Source of the DNA: Gallionella sp. UBA4737
Lineage (GTDB): Bacteria > Pseudomonadota > Gammaproteobacteria > Burkholderiales > Gallionellaceae
Assembly: GCA_002403995.1 (NCBI GenBank)
Contig: DHIV01000124.1
Coordinates: forward strand, 6,345-28,891
Direction: 5' to 3'
Length of the DNA stretch: 22,547 bases
Below are positions 1-7,503 of this stretch, piece by piece. Made by a program: the position numbers and the translations under genes. The notes beneath the pieces are model-generated. The model ran no database searches, was not told the origin of the DNA, and was given only the letters and a program-made list of their open reading frames with translations. The first letter of the stretch is position 1, and each line of letters starts with the position of its first letter.

Positions 1-596
1 TGCCGCCGCTCTCGAAATGCGCGCCAGGGCAACAAAGGCAGTGCCACTCCAAGCACCAAAAAAAACTCTTGGCTGCGCACCAGGTAGCCACAGAATGCGA
101 GTAGGCAGGCAATTACCAGATTGCCGACACCACCTAATCGCGCATAAACTTGCCATCCGATGACGGCAGCGACGGTCAAAAGTCCGGCATTAACCGTGAA
201 CTGAAGAATCAGTATTGGTTGTGCAATAAGCAAGGCAACGGCAAGCGAACCGAGAAGGTACCCCGCACCAAGCCGGAGCAGGAAATACAGAGTCGCCCAA
301 CCGAATACCAGCAAAGCGGCCATCGAAGCGAGCGAATAGCCCAATACGCCATTGATGGTCGGTATGGCGCGCACCAGATAACCCCAAAGCACATTTGAAT
401 TAATAAGATGAGAAGATCCGTATGCGGCCAATCCATAGCCATGGGCAACCATCGACATGGCCACATCATCGTTCGTTGCCCAGCGCGGATCAAACGCAAG
501 GCAGAGGGAAACGATGAACGCGGTTACCAATAAAAACGCGAGAAACGCTGGGCGATCTTTCATGCTCCGTATCAGGTCGGTGATATTAGCTAACAT
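1..596 (-). CDS. Polytopic DD-motif membrane protein, copy 1 (N-terminal part, cut by window edge)
   Basis: This is the first ~198 codons of a leftward gene that continues beyond base 1. It is a close paralogue of the complete gene at 699-2306. Both have a cytoplasmic N-terminus, a first membrane helix, then an N-D-D motif followed by a segment reading AMSMxAHGYGLAAYGS, then several hydrophobic helices. A D-D pair just after the first helix is a hallmark of GT-C-fold lipid-sugar-dependent glycosyltransferases, so a periplasmic transferase role is plausible but not shown. The start chosen is the ATG at 596. It lies just downstream of GGGGAG on the minus strand and gives an N-terminus one codon longer than copy 2, matching the alignment offset. 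An internal ATG near 563 is an alternative. The frame is open throughout. The membrane-protein call is firm; function is inferred only. Confidence 0.75.
   Translation of the reverse strand, partial: MLANITDLIRSMKDRPAFLAFLLVTAFIVSLCLAFDPRWATNDDVAMSMVAHGYGLAAYGSSHLINSNVLWGYLVRAIPTINGVLGYSLASMAALLVFGWATLYFLLRLGAGYLLGSLAVALLIAQPILILQFTVNAGLLTVAAVIGWQVYARLGGVGNLVIACLLAFCGYLVRSQEFFLVLGVALPLLPWRAFRERR
1..596. repeat. Direct tandem gene duplication, unit A (partner 1714-2309)
   Basis: Bases 1-596 align with 1714-2309 at an offset of 1713, in the same orientation and reading frame. By hand count the first 77 bases are identical and about 29 of the first 300 differ, so identity is near 90%. Many differences fall at third codon positions, which suggests both copies have been kept under selection. 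The repeat is confined to the coding region: the upstream sequences (597-698 and 2307-2459) do not resemble each other. Confidence 0.9.
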
Positions 597-600
597 GGCT

Positions 601-626
601 CCCCGCTTAACATTGGATCAAGCGGG
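601..626 (-). promoter_or_regulatory. Hairpin overlapping the ribosome-binding site of copy 1
   Basis: On the minus strand a 7-bp arm (CCCGCTT) is followed by an 11-base loop and the exact complementary arm (AAGCGGG). The 3' arm runs directly into GGGGAG and then the ATG at 596. With a single bulged G the stem could extend over the Shine-Dalgarno bases. It could therefore restrain translation of copy 1, or it could be a weak transcription-ending or mRNA-stabilising structure after the gene at 699-2306. No T-run follows it. The pairing is seen directly; the role is inference. Confidence 0.4.
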
Positions 627-698
627 AGTGGTCGTCCACAACATGGGTGTCTTTTCCTACTTTAGCTGCAAGTTGAAAGTCAGGGAAATGGTAATCTT

Positions 699-2306
699 TC
701 ACTCGCCTGCCTCGCACCTAACTTGCTGAACCGTTAGTGACCTGGCCTGGTACGTTATGATTCCACGCAATTGGCCGTTCAAGTGTTCCCGGCAGTAAAT
801 GCGCAGCATCTCAATTCTTTTGGGTGACGCGATAATCGGAATCCCTGTTGCCGAACGTAAACGTTCCAACATTCCACGACCGGCCTTCTGTTCGGTACTA
901 GCCACTGAGAACGGGGCTTGAGTGAATGAATCCAGCCCATAGAGCCTGATATTGCGAGAACTGAGATCGTTGGCCAATACCGGGAAGGCGAGTTCGTATG
1001 GAAAGTCCTCCCCCCAACTGACGATAGGCCCTGAGGGAAGGCCATGAATATCATGCTGGACTTGCTGTGCCCATTGCTTGGATGACAACGCCATTGGCAT
1101 GAGCAAATAAGCGTTGCCAACACAGGCTACTAGAAGCGTTAGAGCAGCCATCCACTGGCAGACGTGCCCCCTGCACTTTCCCGCCATGAGGGGTGCGATA
1201 AGTAACAGACTCACCACGGGTATATACACCCGCAAAGCGCCGGGCCGTCCCATGACGCCCATGGCGAAGAAGGCAATCAGGCAGAGTATCCAGGCAGATG
1301 CCACAGACCAACGGGGCATCGTTACAAGAAGCAGCAGCGCCGACAATAATAATGGCAGCAATACCGGGCCGAACAACGCTTTGATGGCTACAAAACCGGA
1401 TTGGACACTCCCTTCTTGCATGGGAAGTGCGCCAAGTTCAGCTAACATCGTATTCAGGGATTTAGGGTCGGCGATCTGCGGGTCAAGAAAAAACCAACCA
1501 CCAACCAGATCAACATCGTTTTGAGAGTAACCATGGCGAGCCAATATCTCAGGGTGTTGTTTGAGATGCCAGCCCGCATCATAGTCTGTAAAGGGTATCC
1601 GGGTTGAGTTAAATTCCTCAAAATGTTGCCATTCGGGCCCGCTGTATGACCAACGATCAAAGGCTGAGGCCGAGGCCATCGCGACACCCAGCAACAGGAA
1701 CGCGATCTGCATCTGCCGCCGCTCTCGAAATGCGCGCCAGGGCAACAAAGGCAGTGCCACTCCAAGCACCAAAAAAAACTCTTGGCTGCGTATCAGGTAA
1801 CCACAGAATGCGAGCAGGCAGGCAATCACCAGATTGCCGCCCCCACCCAATCGCGCATAAACTTGCCATCCGATAACGGCAGCGACGGTCAAAAGTCCGG
1901 CATTAACCGTGAATTGAGGAGCCAGCGTTGGCCTTGCAATAAGCAAGGCAACGGCAAGCAAGCCGAGGAGGTACCCCACACCCAGACGAAGCAGGAAATA
2001 CAGCACCGCCCACCCGAACACAAACAATACGGCCATCGTGGCGAGTGAATAGCCCAGTACACCATCGATGGTCGGTATGGCGCGCACCAGATAACCCCAA
2101 AGCACATTGGAAAAAATCAGGTGGGGAGAACCATATGCGGCCAATCCATAGCCGTGGGCAATCATCGACATGGCTATATCGTCATTTCTTTCCCAGCACG
2201 GAACAAAAGCAAGGCAGAGCGAAACGATGAAGGTGGCTACAAATAAAAATGCGAGAAACGCTGGGCGATCTTTGGTGTTACGCAGTAAATGATAAATACT
2301 AGTCAT
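699..2306 (-). CDS. Polytopic DD-motif membrane protein, putative GT-C glycosyltransferase, copy 2
   Basis: This 535-residue protein is dominated by hydrophobic helices from about residue 16 to 390, followed by a soluble C-terminal part of about 120 residues that is probably periplasmic. D42-D43 lie just after the first helix, in the place where GT-C transferases carry acidic catalytic or metal-binding residues. I do not recognise a precise family. By layout it resembles lipid-linked-sugar-dependent transferases of the GtrC/ArnT type. It sits last but one in a leftward cluster with GT2 and GtrA genes, 102 bp before its near-identical paralogue. The ATG at 2306 has no clear Shine-Dalgarno sequence. 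An N-terminal indel of one codon separates it from copy 1. Confidence is high that it is a real gene and moderate for a glycosyltransferase role. Confidence 0.8.
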   Translation of the reverse strand: MTSIYHLLRNTKDRPAFLAFLFVATFIVSLCLAFVPCWERNDDIAMSMIAHGYGLAAYGSPHLIFSNVLWGYLVRAIPTIDGVLGYSLATMAVLFVFGWAVLYFLLRLGVGYLLGLLAVALLIARPTLAPQFTVNAGLLTVAAVIGWQVYARLGGGGNLVIACLLAFCGYLIRSQEFFLVLGVALPLLPWRAFRERRQMQIAFLLLGVAMASASAFDRWSYSGPEWQHFEEFNSTRIPFTDYDAGWHLKQHPEILARHGYSQNDVDLVGGWFFLDPQIADPKSLNTMLAELGALPMQEGSVQSGFVAIKALFGPVLLPLLLSALLLLVTMPRWSVASAWILCLIAFFAMGVMGRPGALRVYIPVVSLLLIAPLMAGKCRGHVCQWMAALTLLVACVGNAYLLMPMALSSKQWAQQVQHDIHGLPSGPIVSWGEDFPYELAFPVLANDLSSRNIRLYGLDSFTQAPFSVASTEQKAGRGMLERLRSATGIPIIASPKRIEMLRIYCREHLNGQLRGIITYQARSLTVQQVRCEAGE

Positions 2307-2326
2307 GCGCAGCTACATCTATGTCT

Positions 2327-2332
2327 ATTATA
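2327..2332 (-). promoter_or_regulatory. Possible -10 box for the gene at 699-2306
   Basis: The minus strand carries a perfect TATAAT about 20 bases upstream of the ATG at 2306, in a 153-bp gap that separates this gene from gtrA. No convincing -35 hexamer lies 16-18 bases upstream, and the implied leader would be only about a dozen bases. The motif is nearly self-complementary, so the plus strand also reads TATAAT two bases further right. This is a weak prediction. Confidence 0.25.
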
Positions 2333-2459
2333 ATCAGCGCTAGACACAAGCTTTTCTCCGTAGATCGCGGTCTCTTGAACAGCCAGTCCAGTTCAACACC
2401 GTAGGTTGGACATGAAGAGATTGCTGATGTATAGGTAGTATTGCAGGTGAGACATATTT

Positions 2460-2891
2460 TCATTCATTACCCCCGGCGCTGCCCTCAACTTTGGGGAAGA
2501 CAAAATACCTGAAAGTCACAAAAAGAAACCCCGCTACCACGATTATTGCTGCTGCCTGAACCCATTGATGAGAGTAACCAAGTTTGTCGACAAATATCAG
2601 CAATATAAGAAAATTGATCAGATACCCGAAAAAGTGCGCAATAAAATATCTGGCGCCAGAACCGAGCAAAGTTCCTTTATGCATGAATGTCCATTTGCGG
2701 TGGCCGACAAACCCAATGAATACGCCTGCAACATACGATATTGTCATGGCCTTCTTTGGCTCAATACCGAGATATGCAATAAGCAAATAAAAACAATAAA
2801 GGGCCAGGTTAGTCACTACCCCCACCAGGCCATAACGCAACAGTTGCGGTACAGGCTTGCCCATTTGTGCGTCTCTTGATGATTCAATCAT
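2460..2891 (-). CDS. GtrA-family membrane protein
   Basis: This 143-residue protein has four predicted membrane helices and typical GtrA family features. These are an N-terminal LLRYGLVGVVTNLALY segment, a central GFVGHRKWTF motif joining helices two and three, and a C-terminal FLFVTFRYFVF end. In serotype-converting gtrABC systems GtrA is proposed to move polyprenyl-phosphate-linked sugar across the inner membrane, or to help that step. The GtrB-type GT2 partner is two genes upstream at 3624-4577. The start is taken as the ATG at 2891; an ATG nine codons later, just before the conserved region, is possible because neither has a strong Shine-Dalgarno. It lies 80 bp after the acetyltransferase gene. 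The family call is confident; the cargo sugar is unknown. Confidence 0.88.
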   Translation of the reverse strand: MIESSRDAQMGKPVPQLLRYGLVGVVTNLALYCFYLLIAYLGIEPKKAMTISYVAGVFIGFVGHRKWTFMHKGTLLGSGARYFIAHFFGYLINFLILLIFVDKLGYSHQWVQAAAIIVVAGFLFVTFRYFVFPKVEGSAGGNE

Positions 2892-2971
2892 TTTTCAATG
2901 CCATAAGAAACCCTTAATAAATTTGGTCCTGCAAGTCGAGTCCCATTTCTAATGGTAGATGCAGCAAGCAC

Positions 2972-3646
2972 TCATGGCGCCAAGCGTTGGTATACGTCTT
3001 GCGGGTGGCTAAAGGTAAAGCCTAATGAAGCATAGAGATTGAGCACGGCAAGATTGGTGGCAGAAATCGAACTCTTCACTTCGTGATGCCCTGTTCCCAG
3101 TAGTTCGCTGCACACTGAACTCCACCAGTATTTCGCCCATCCCTTGCCGCGATACTTTTTTCCCAGTGCGTGCAGCACGAGGTTGTTGCCGCTGTGAGCG
3201 ATAAATCCTGCCAGCACACCCTCCAGGTACAGTCCGTAAACCTGACGCGCTTCGAGTAGTTGCTTCAGCCAGTTGTCATAGCGCAGGTCGGCGGCAGCTT
3301 TGGGCAGATTAAAGTCGCGATGAAAGCGGCCATGCGAGAAAGCGCCGTGGCAAATCGCCAAAGCCTGTTCAGCATCAACGTCCCTGGAAATTGTTGCCTC
3401 AGGGTGTTGCACAGCTCGTAACCGCGTTGCGTCGCAGTGCGGTTCTACCAATGTGTCACAGTAGTAAAAGCCAAATTCATGCAGCAGCCGTTTATCCGCC
3501 AATGGATCAACCTTCAGCGTGAAATGGCCGGCTGCTTGTGCGGCTTGTTGCAAAGCCTTTTTCGAATATTCGGTCAACTCCCAGGTGGGCATGCCAAAAG
3601 CTGCCGTGTCCCAAGGAGTGGACTTAATCAGAGGTTTTTCGTTCAT
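2972..3646 (-). CDS. GNAT-family N-acetyltransferase
   Basis: Starting at the ATG at 3646 gives 224 residues. A longer in-frame start at 3754 would run deep into the preceding gene and is less likely. The C-terminal half is a recognisable GNAT domain. It has hydrophobic strands, the acetyl-CoA pyrophosphate loop with the RGKGWA motif (Q/RxxGxG/A type), and the N-L-A-V-L-N-L-Y-A-S-L-G-F segment that closes such domains. Proteins of this layout next to glycan genes often acetylate an amino sugar (for example the WecD and FdtC type), but the substrate cannot be read here. The gene overlaps the end of the GT2 gene by 23 bp, which indicates cotranscription and probably translational coupling. No strong Shine-Dalgarno is visible. 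Confidence 0.82.
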   Translation of the reverse strand: MNEKPLIKSTPWDTAAFGMPTWELTEYSKKALQQAAQAAGHFTLKVDPLADKRLLHEFGFYYCDTLVEPHCDATRLRAVQHPEATISRDVDAEQALAICHGAFSHGRFHRDFNLPKAAADLRYDNWLKQLLEARQVYGLYLEGVLAGFIAHSGNNLVLHALGKKYRGKGWAKYWWSSVCSELLGTGHHEVKSSISATNLAVLNLYASLGFTFSHPQDVYQRLAP

Positions 3647-4577
3647 CGAAGGTGGTCCGCCTGACGATATACAGTGGCCGCTTCTTGCTTTCGTCGAAGG
3701 CCTTGCCAAGATAGATGCCGATAATGCCCAGCATCGCGATGATGATGCCGCCAATAAAATACATCGACACGATCAAACTATTCCAACCCGGAATCGGCGA
3801 GCCATATAACCATGCGCGCAGCAAAATATACATGCCATAACTGAATGCCAATCCAGCCATGCCAAAACCAAATCGAACACCGATACGTAATGGCTTATCC
3901 GAATAGGCAATGATGGTTTCGGCGGCCAACTTCCATAGCTTGGCCAAAGTATAGGTGGAATTACCCTCAAAGCGTTCGGCGTGTTCCACCTCTATGCTGG
4001 CTGTGGGAAATCCCAGCCACTGTACAAGCCCGCCGAAGAAGCGCAATTGCTCACCCATGCGGCGGAAGCTCGCCACCACTTTGCGCGACATGATGCGGAA
4101 ATTGCCGCTCGCACCATCGTATTCGATATCCGCCAGGTAGCTGAAAATCTTGTAGAACAGCCAGGACGTGATGCGCTTGAGTGGCGGGTCTTGCCGCGCC
4201 CCGCGCCGCGCCAGCACGATATCGTAGCCTTCTTGCGCTTTGGCATACAGGCGCGGGATCTCTTCGGGGCGATCCTGCAGGTCGCAATCCATCACCACCA
4301 CCCAGTCGCCATGGCAGTGGTCCAGCCCGGCGGTGATGCCATAGTGCTGACCGAAGTTTCGGCTGAACTGGATGCCGCGCACGCGTGGATCAGCCGCAGC
4401 CAGTCGTTCGATCACCTGCCAAGAGTTGTCGGTGCCGCAGTCTTCGACCAGCACGATTTCAAAATCCGGTGAGATACTTTCCAGCGCGGCTTTCAGCCGA
4501 AGGTATAGTTCATCCAGGCAATGCTCGGCCTTGTACACCGGAACAACAACTGAAATGATTTGCATTTTTTCATTCAT
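3624..4577 (-). CDS. GT2 polyprenyl-phosphate glycosyltransferase (DPM1/ArnC/GtrB type)
   Basis: This 317-residue enzyme probably transfers a sugar from a nucleotide sugar to polyprenyl phosphate on the cytoplasmic face of the inner membrane. The GT-A domain starts with ISVVVPVYKAE, has the E45-D46 acidic pair, SRNFGQHYG at about 72-80, and the D97-C-D99 motif continuing LQD. This is the standard pattern of DPM1-, ArnC- and GtrB-like enzymes. Two membrane helices follow in the last third. The start is the ATG at 4577, whose A is shared with the TAA stop of the upstream gene (TAATG), implying coupled translation. A further upstream ATG at 4592 would lie inside that gene. It acts together with the GT-C protein upstream and GtrA downstream. 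Family certain; sugar unknown. Confidence 0.92.
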   Translation of the reverse strand: MNEKMQIISVVVPVYKAEHCLDELYLRLKAALESISPDFEIVLVEDCGTDNSWQVIERLAAADPRVRGIQFSRNFGQHYGITAGLDHCHGDWVVVMDCDLQDRPEEIPRLYAKAQEGYDIVLARRGARQDPPLKRITSWLFYKIFSYLADIEYDGASGNFRIMSRKVVASFRRMGEQLRFFGGLVQWLGFPTASIEVEHAERFEGNSTYTLAKLWKLAAETIIAYSDKPLRIGVRFGFGMAGLAFSYGMYILLRAWLYGSPIPGWNSLIVSMYFIGGIIIAMLGIIGIYLGKAFDESKKRPLYIVRRTTFDERKTSD

Positions 4578-6319
4578 TAGCGAAGCCACCATGTTGGCTG
4601 AATACCCCGAGGATGGTATGTTCCGATCGGCAAGGGGAATGGTTCATACCAGCCATCCACGACATTCGTTTTCAGAAAACCTGCAAGAGAGTCACGGAAT
4701 CGACTCGACTTCTTGACAAAGTACTGCAAGTCGTAAGGCGAATTATCCATTATGCTCGTCCCAACGTACTCATATTCATCCCACCGACGATCACTTGACC
4801 AAGAGAGATAGTCTCCCAGTGGGCCATGGCCAACCTGAAGCCAGGACAGTCCAAGTTTTCCCGGATGTATCACCAGATCGGGTGACCAAATAAAAAAGTA
4901 GTTTACCAGTTGATCTTTGTTGCGCGTTTTTGCTATGAACTCATCATTCAGGCCAACCACATCAAGCCAGATTGCGCCAGTGAAATAGGGAATCACTCCC
5001 GAATCGGCAAATGCGATTCGAACCTCCTTGATTTGTGGAAAGCGGGCCAGTACCTTTGCGATGCGATATTCCTTTTGCATCGGGGATCCTCTAATTTGCA
5101 TGAGGTCATTTGGTGCCATATTCTTTATGTGGCTATATATTCTAGTAATATTCGACGACCCAAATGCGAGCAAAAATGCCACCATTATGCCGGGAAGCAC
5201 AAGTATTTTGGGGGCCGAAACAGATTCCAAAAAACCAAGTGCTTTGGCGAGAGTCGGTGTTGCAAGCAAAATTACAAGGGGGACGAGGGGATAAAGAAAA
5301 CGTCCGAAAATATCCATTAGCGTATCGACGTGAGCGAAGAATAGGCAGTAAACAACAACGAAGACAACACCCAGCAGTGCAACTATTTTATTCCATGGCT
5401 TTTCTGTGGGCTGTAAAAAGAAGTAGAGAATGATGCTTGAAAGTACCAAGGTCAAAAGCAGGGCGTAATCTCCAATAAATGACTTTACGCTATAGATGCC
5501 TGCGGGACTGATAAAAGCCCGCCCAGATGCTTTCAAATAATAAGGATTGGGAAGGAGTTGGCCAAAGTGCAAGTACTTCCAGGTCAGGTATATTCCGCCC
5601 AAAATTGATAGTGTCAGAAACCCGGTCACTAGGGGCTTTAAAGTGGCTTTAGTGCGAACAACCGAAACTAAAAATGCAATTGATATGATCGGATATAAGA
5701 GCGCTGCTTCTGGACGAAGCAGCATGGTCAGAAAGAGCAGGCAGCTAAACAGGATGGAATGGCCGAGCTGTTTGCGGTCGATAAAGGTAACTCCCGCTAT
5801 GAATGTGATCAGCAGGAAAAAAGCGTAGATGACTGTCTCCAGACCGACAAGGCATAGAGTTTCAGTTGCGGGGACAAGGAAAATAAGGGCCGCGATCATA
5901 CCGGCCACAGTGGCCGAGCAACTGTATTGGCGCCTTGCTACGGTAAACAATACCCCGGATATCGCGATCACGCAGATGAAACTTAACACTCGGGTAAACA
6001 ATAAAGGATCGAGACCAGCCCATATGACTGGGGCCAAAATGAGAACCAAAAGAAAATTTGTGTAGCCTTCTGTGGGTGGATAACCCGGGTTCCAGGTTAT
6101 CCCATGCCCCATAGCCAGGTTCTGTGCATAGCGATACGATATAAAGGCATCATCAAAAACCACATTCCAATTCTGAATGGCGATGCTTACAAAAGCCAAT
6201 AGAATTGGAATGCCAAGGATTAACAATGACAGTGAGGGATACTGTCGAACAATCTTCGGGTCCGTAGGAATAGCGGGGGTTTGCCGGCTATCTGGTCCTG
6301 TTTGCGTTTCCATTATCAT
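4577..6319 (-). CDS. GT-C membrane glycosyltransferase with DDAFISYRYA motif (AftB-like layout)
   Basis: The protein has 580 residues with about ten hydrophobic helices and a soluble C-terminal domain of roughly 170 residues. After the first helix comes D56-D57 in the context DDAFISYRYAQNL, followed by GHGITWNPG and TEGYTNF. This signature is familiar from GT-C transferases that use polyprenyl-phosphate sugars, including mycobacterial AftB and its bacterial relatives. It therefore probably glycosylates an envelope acceptor on the periplasmic side using the lipid-sugar made by the coupled GT2 gene. It is the first gene of the leftward arm. The ATG at 6319 has AGAGAT seven bases upstream; a second ATG two codons later is possible. 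The gene is visibly more AT-rich than the hfl genes, which fits horizontal acquisition but does not prove it. Confidence 0.85.
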   Translation of the reverse strand: MIMETQTGPDSRQTPAIPTDPKIVRQYPSLSLLILGIPILLAFVSIAIQNWNVVFDDAFISYRYAQNLAMGHGITWNPGYPPTEGYTNFLLVLILAPVIWAGLDPLLFTRVLSFICVIAISGVLFTVARRQYSCSATVAGMIAALIFLVPATETLCLVGLETVIYAFFLLITFIAGVTFIDRKQLGHSILFSCLLFLTMLLRPEAALLYPIISIAFLVSVVRTKATLKPLVTGFLTLSILGGIYLTWKYLHFGQLLPNPYYLKASGRAFISPAGIYSVKSFIGDYALLLTLVLSSIILYFFLQPTEKPWNKIVALLGVVFVVVYCLFFAHVDTLMDIFGRFLYPLVPLVILLATPTLAKALGFLESVSAPKILVLPGIMVAFLLAFGSSNITRIYSHIKNMAPNDLMQIRGSPMQKEYRIAKVLARFPQIKEVRIAFADSGVIPYFTGAIWLDVVGLNDEFIAKTRNKDQLVNYFFIWSPDLVIHPGKLGLSWLQVGHGPLGDYLSWSSDRRWDEYEYVGTSIMDNSPYDLQYFVKKSSRFRDSLAGFLKTNVVDGWYEPFPLPIGTYHPRGIQPTWWLR

Positions 6320-6708
6320 GCGGTATCTCTATAAAACCAATTTTGGAGCGTGTTTGAGGCATCAAGCAGTCTCGCCTTCCGCATCAATATTGTGGGGCGA
6401 CAACAGACAGGTGCGGGGTGACTCATTTTGCGGCCAGCTTACGAATATATGGTTGGAAGGCGGTTATTATTAATTATTCAACCTTTCAACATAATCAAAA
6501 TTTTACTTATACCAAATTTTTCCCGGATCAACTATATATTTTGCCATACTAAAAATGCAAAGGATTTCGGAGCCTGAGTCGCAGGCAAAGGATGCGGCAC
6601 GGCTTTCATGATTCTGTACAATACCGCCAGTGGACCGTGCATTTGTTATTCTGGGATGTGTATCTGTCAAAGGATTATTGACTGCGTACGAAAATTTATT
6701 GGACAGGA
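6320..6708. promoter_or_regulatory. Divergent intergenic control region with three CAAAGGAT repeats
   Basis: These 389 bp separate the leftward and rightward glycan arms and must hold both promoters. The stretch from about 6465 to 6560 is very AT-rich. CAAAGGAT occurs at 6558-6565, 6586-6593 and 6668-6675, the first two preceded by G. A small GCCTG/CAGGC hairpin lies at 6572-6586 between the first two copies. I could not find a promoter with both hexamers and good spacing on either strand, so no start site is called. I saw no coding sequence here. Confidence 0.45.
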
Positions 6709-7503
6709 ATGATGGGTATTAAAACAAAACTGACAGCGGAAAACTTTTCCGCCGCGCGTAAACGTCTGCTTCAAATGCATTTCGATAGCGGCGTCGGGCA
6801 TATCGGAGGAAATCTGTCGGCGCTCGATGCCATGCTGATCATTTTTCACGAGTATCTCAGCGGCGAGGACAAGTTCATATTGTCGAAAGGTCATTCCGCC
6901 GGAGCGCTCTATACCACGCTCTGGAGTTTGGGGCGTCTCCGGGATCAGGATCTGAAACAATTCCATAAAGATGACACGCTGCTTGCAGGCCATCCCCCGG
7001 CTAAGGGTATTGCGGACATCCAATTTGCTACCGGTAGTCTGGGACATGGTTTGTCGCTGGCTGCGGGTACGGCACTTGCCTTTAAACTGAAGGGCAGCGA
7101 TACCCGGGTCATCTGCCTGACTTCGGACGGTGAATGGCAGGAGGGGTCGACGTGGGAAGCACTGATCTTCGCTTGTCACCACCGCTTGCTCAATCTCACG
7201 GTGATGGTGGATCACAATAATTTGCAGGGTTTTGGTTCGACTGCCGATGTCGCTTCGATGTCGCCGCTTTGGGACAGGCTGCAGGGCTTCGATGTCGATC
7301 TGCAAATAATCGATGGGCATGATCCTGATGCTATCCGCGCTGCGCTTGAAGGCGAGAGTCAGCGTCTTCGGGTGATCATTTTGCGCACTGTCAAGGGCCA
7401 TGGTGTCAGTTTTATGGAAAACCGGATGGAATGGCATTACCTGCCGCTGTCGGAAGAGCAGTTCAAAACGGCCATCGAGGAAATTGAGGGCGCGCCTAAA
7501 TGA
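6709..7503 (+). CDS. Transketolase, N-terminal (thiamine diphosphate-binding) subunit
   Basis: The 264-residue protein covers the pyrimidine/pyrophosphate-binding half of transketolase. Visible motifs are DSGVGHIGGNLSALD near the N-terminus, LSKGHSAGALY, GHPP, GSLGHGLSLAAG, and the thiamine-diphosphate motif with D140-G141-E142 and N170-N171. A full transketolase is about 650 residues; here the activity is split over two genes, as in other split transketolases such as apulose-4-phosphate transketolase. The complex should move a two-carbon ketol unit between sugars. It heads the rightward arm, and its stop overlaps the next start as ATGA. Two adjacent ATGs (6709 and 6712) could start it; AGGA lies just before them. 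Being next to a sugar epimerase and glycosyltransferase suggests nucleotide-sugar or glycan-precursor synthesis rather than the pentose phosphate pathway. Confidence 0.9.
   Translation: MMGIKTKLTAENFSAARKRLLQMHFDSGVGHIGGNLSALDAMLIIFHEYLSGEDKFILSKGHSAGALYTTLWSLGRLRDQDLKQFHKDDTLLAGHPPAKGIADIQFATGSLGHGLSLAAGTALAFKLKGSDTRVICLTSDGEWQEGSTWEALIFACHHRLLNLTVMVDHNNLQGFGSTADVASMSPLWDRLQGFDVDLQIIDGHDPDAIRAALEGESQRLRVIILRTVKGHGVSFMENRMEWHYLPLSEEQFKTAIEEIEGAPK

Noticed and set aside
3981..4472. Plus-strand open frame of 163 codons opposite the GT2 gene
   Set aside because: The minus strand encodes a complete DPM1-like enzyme here; the plus-strand product has no features.
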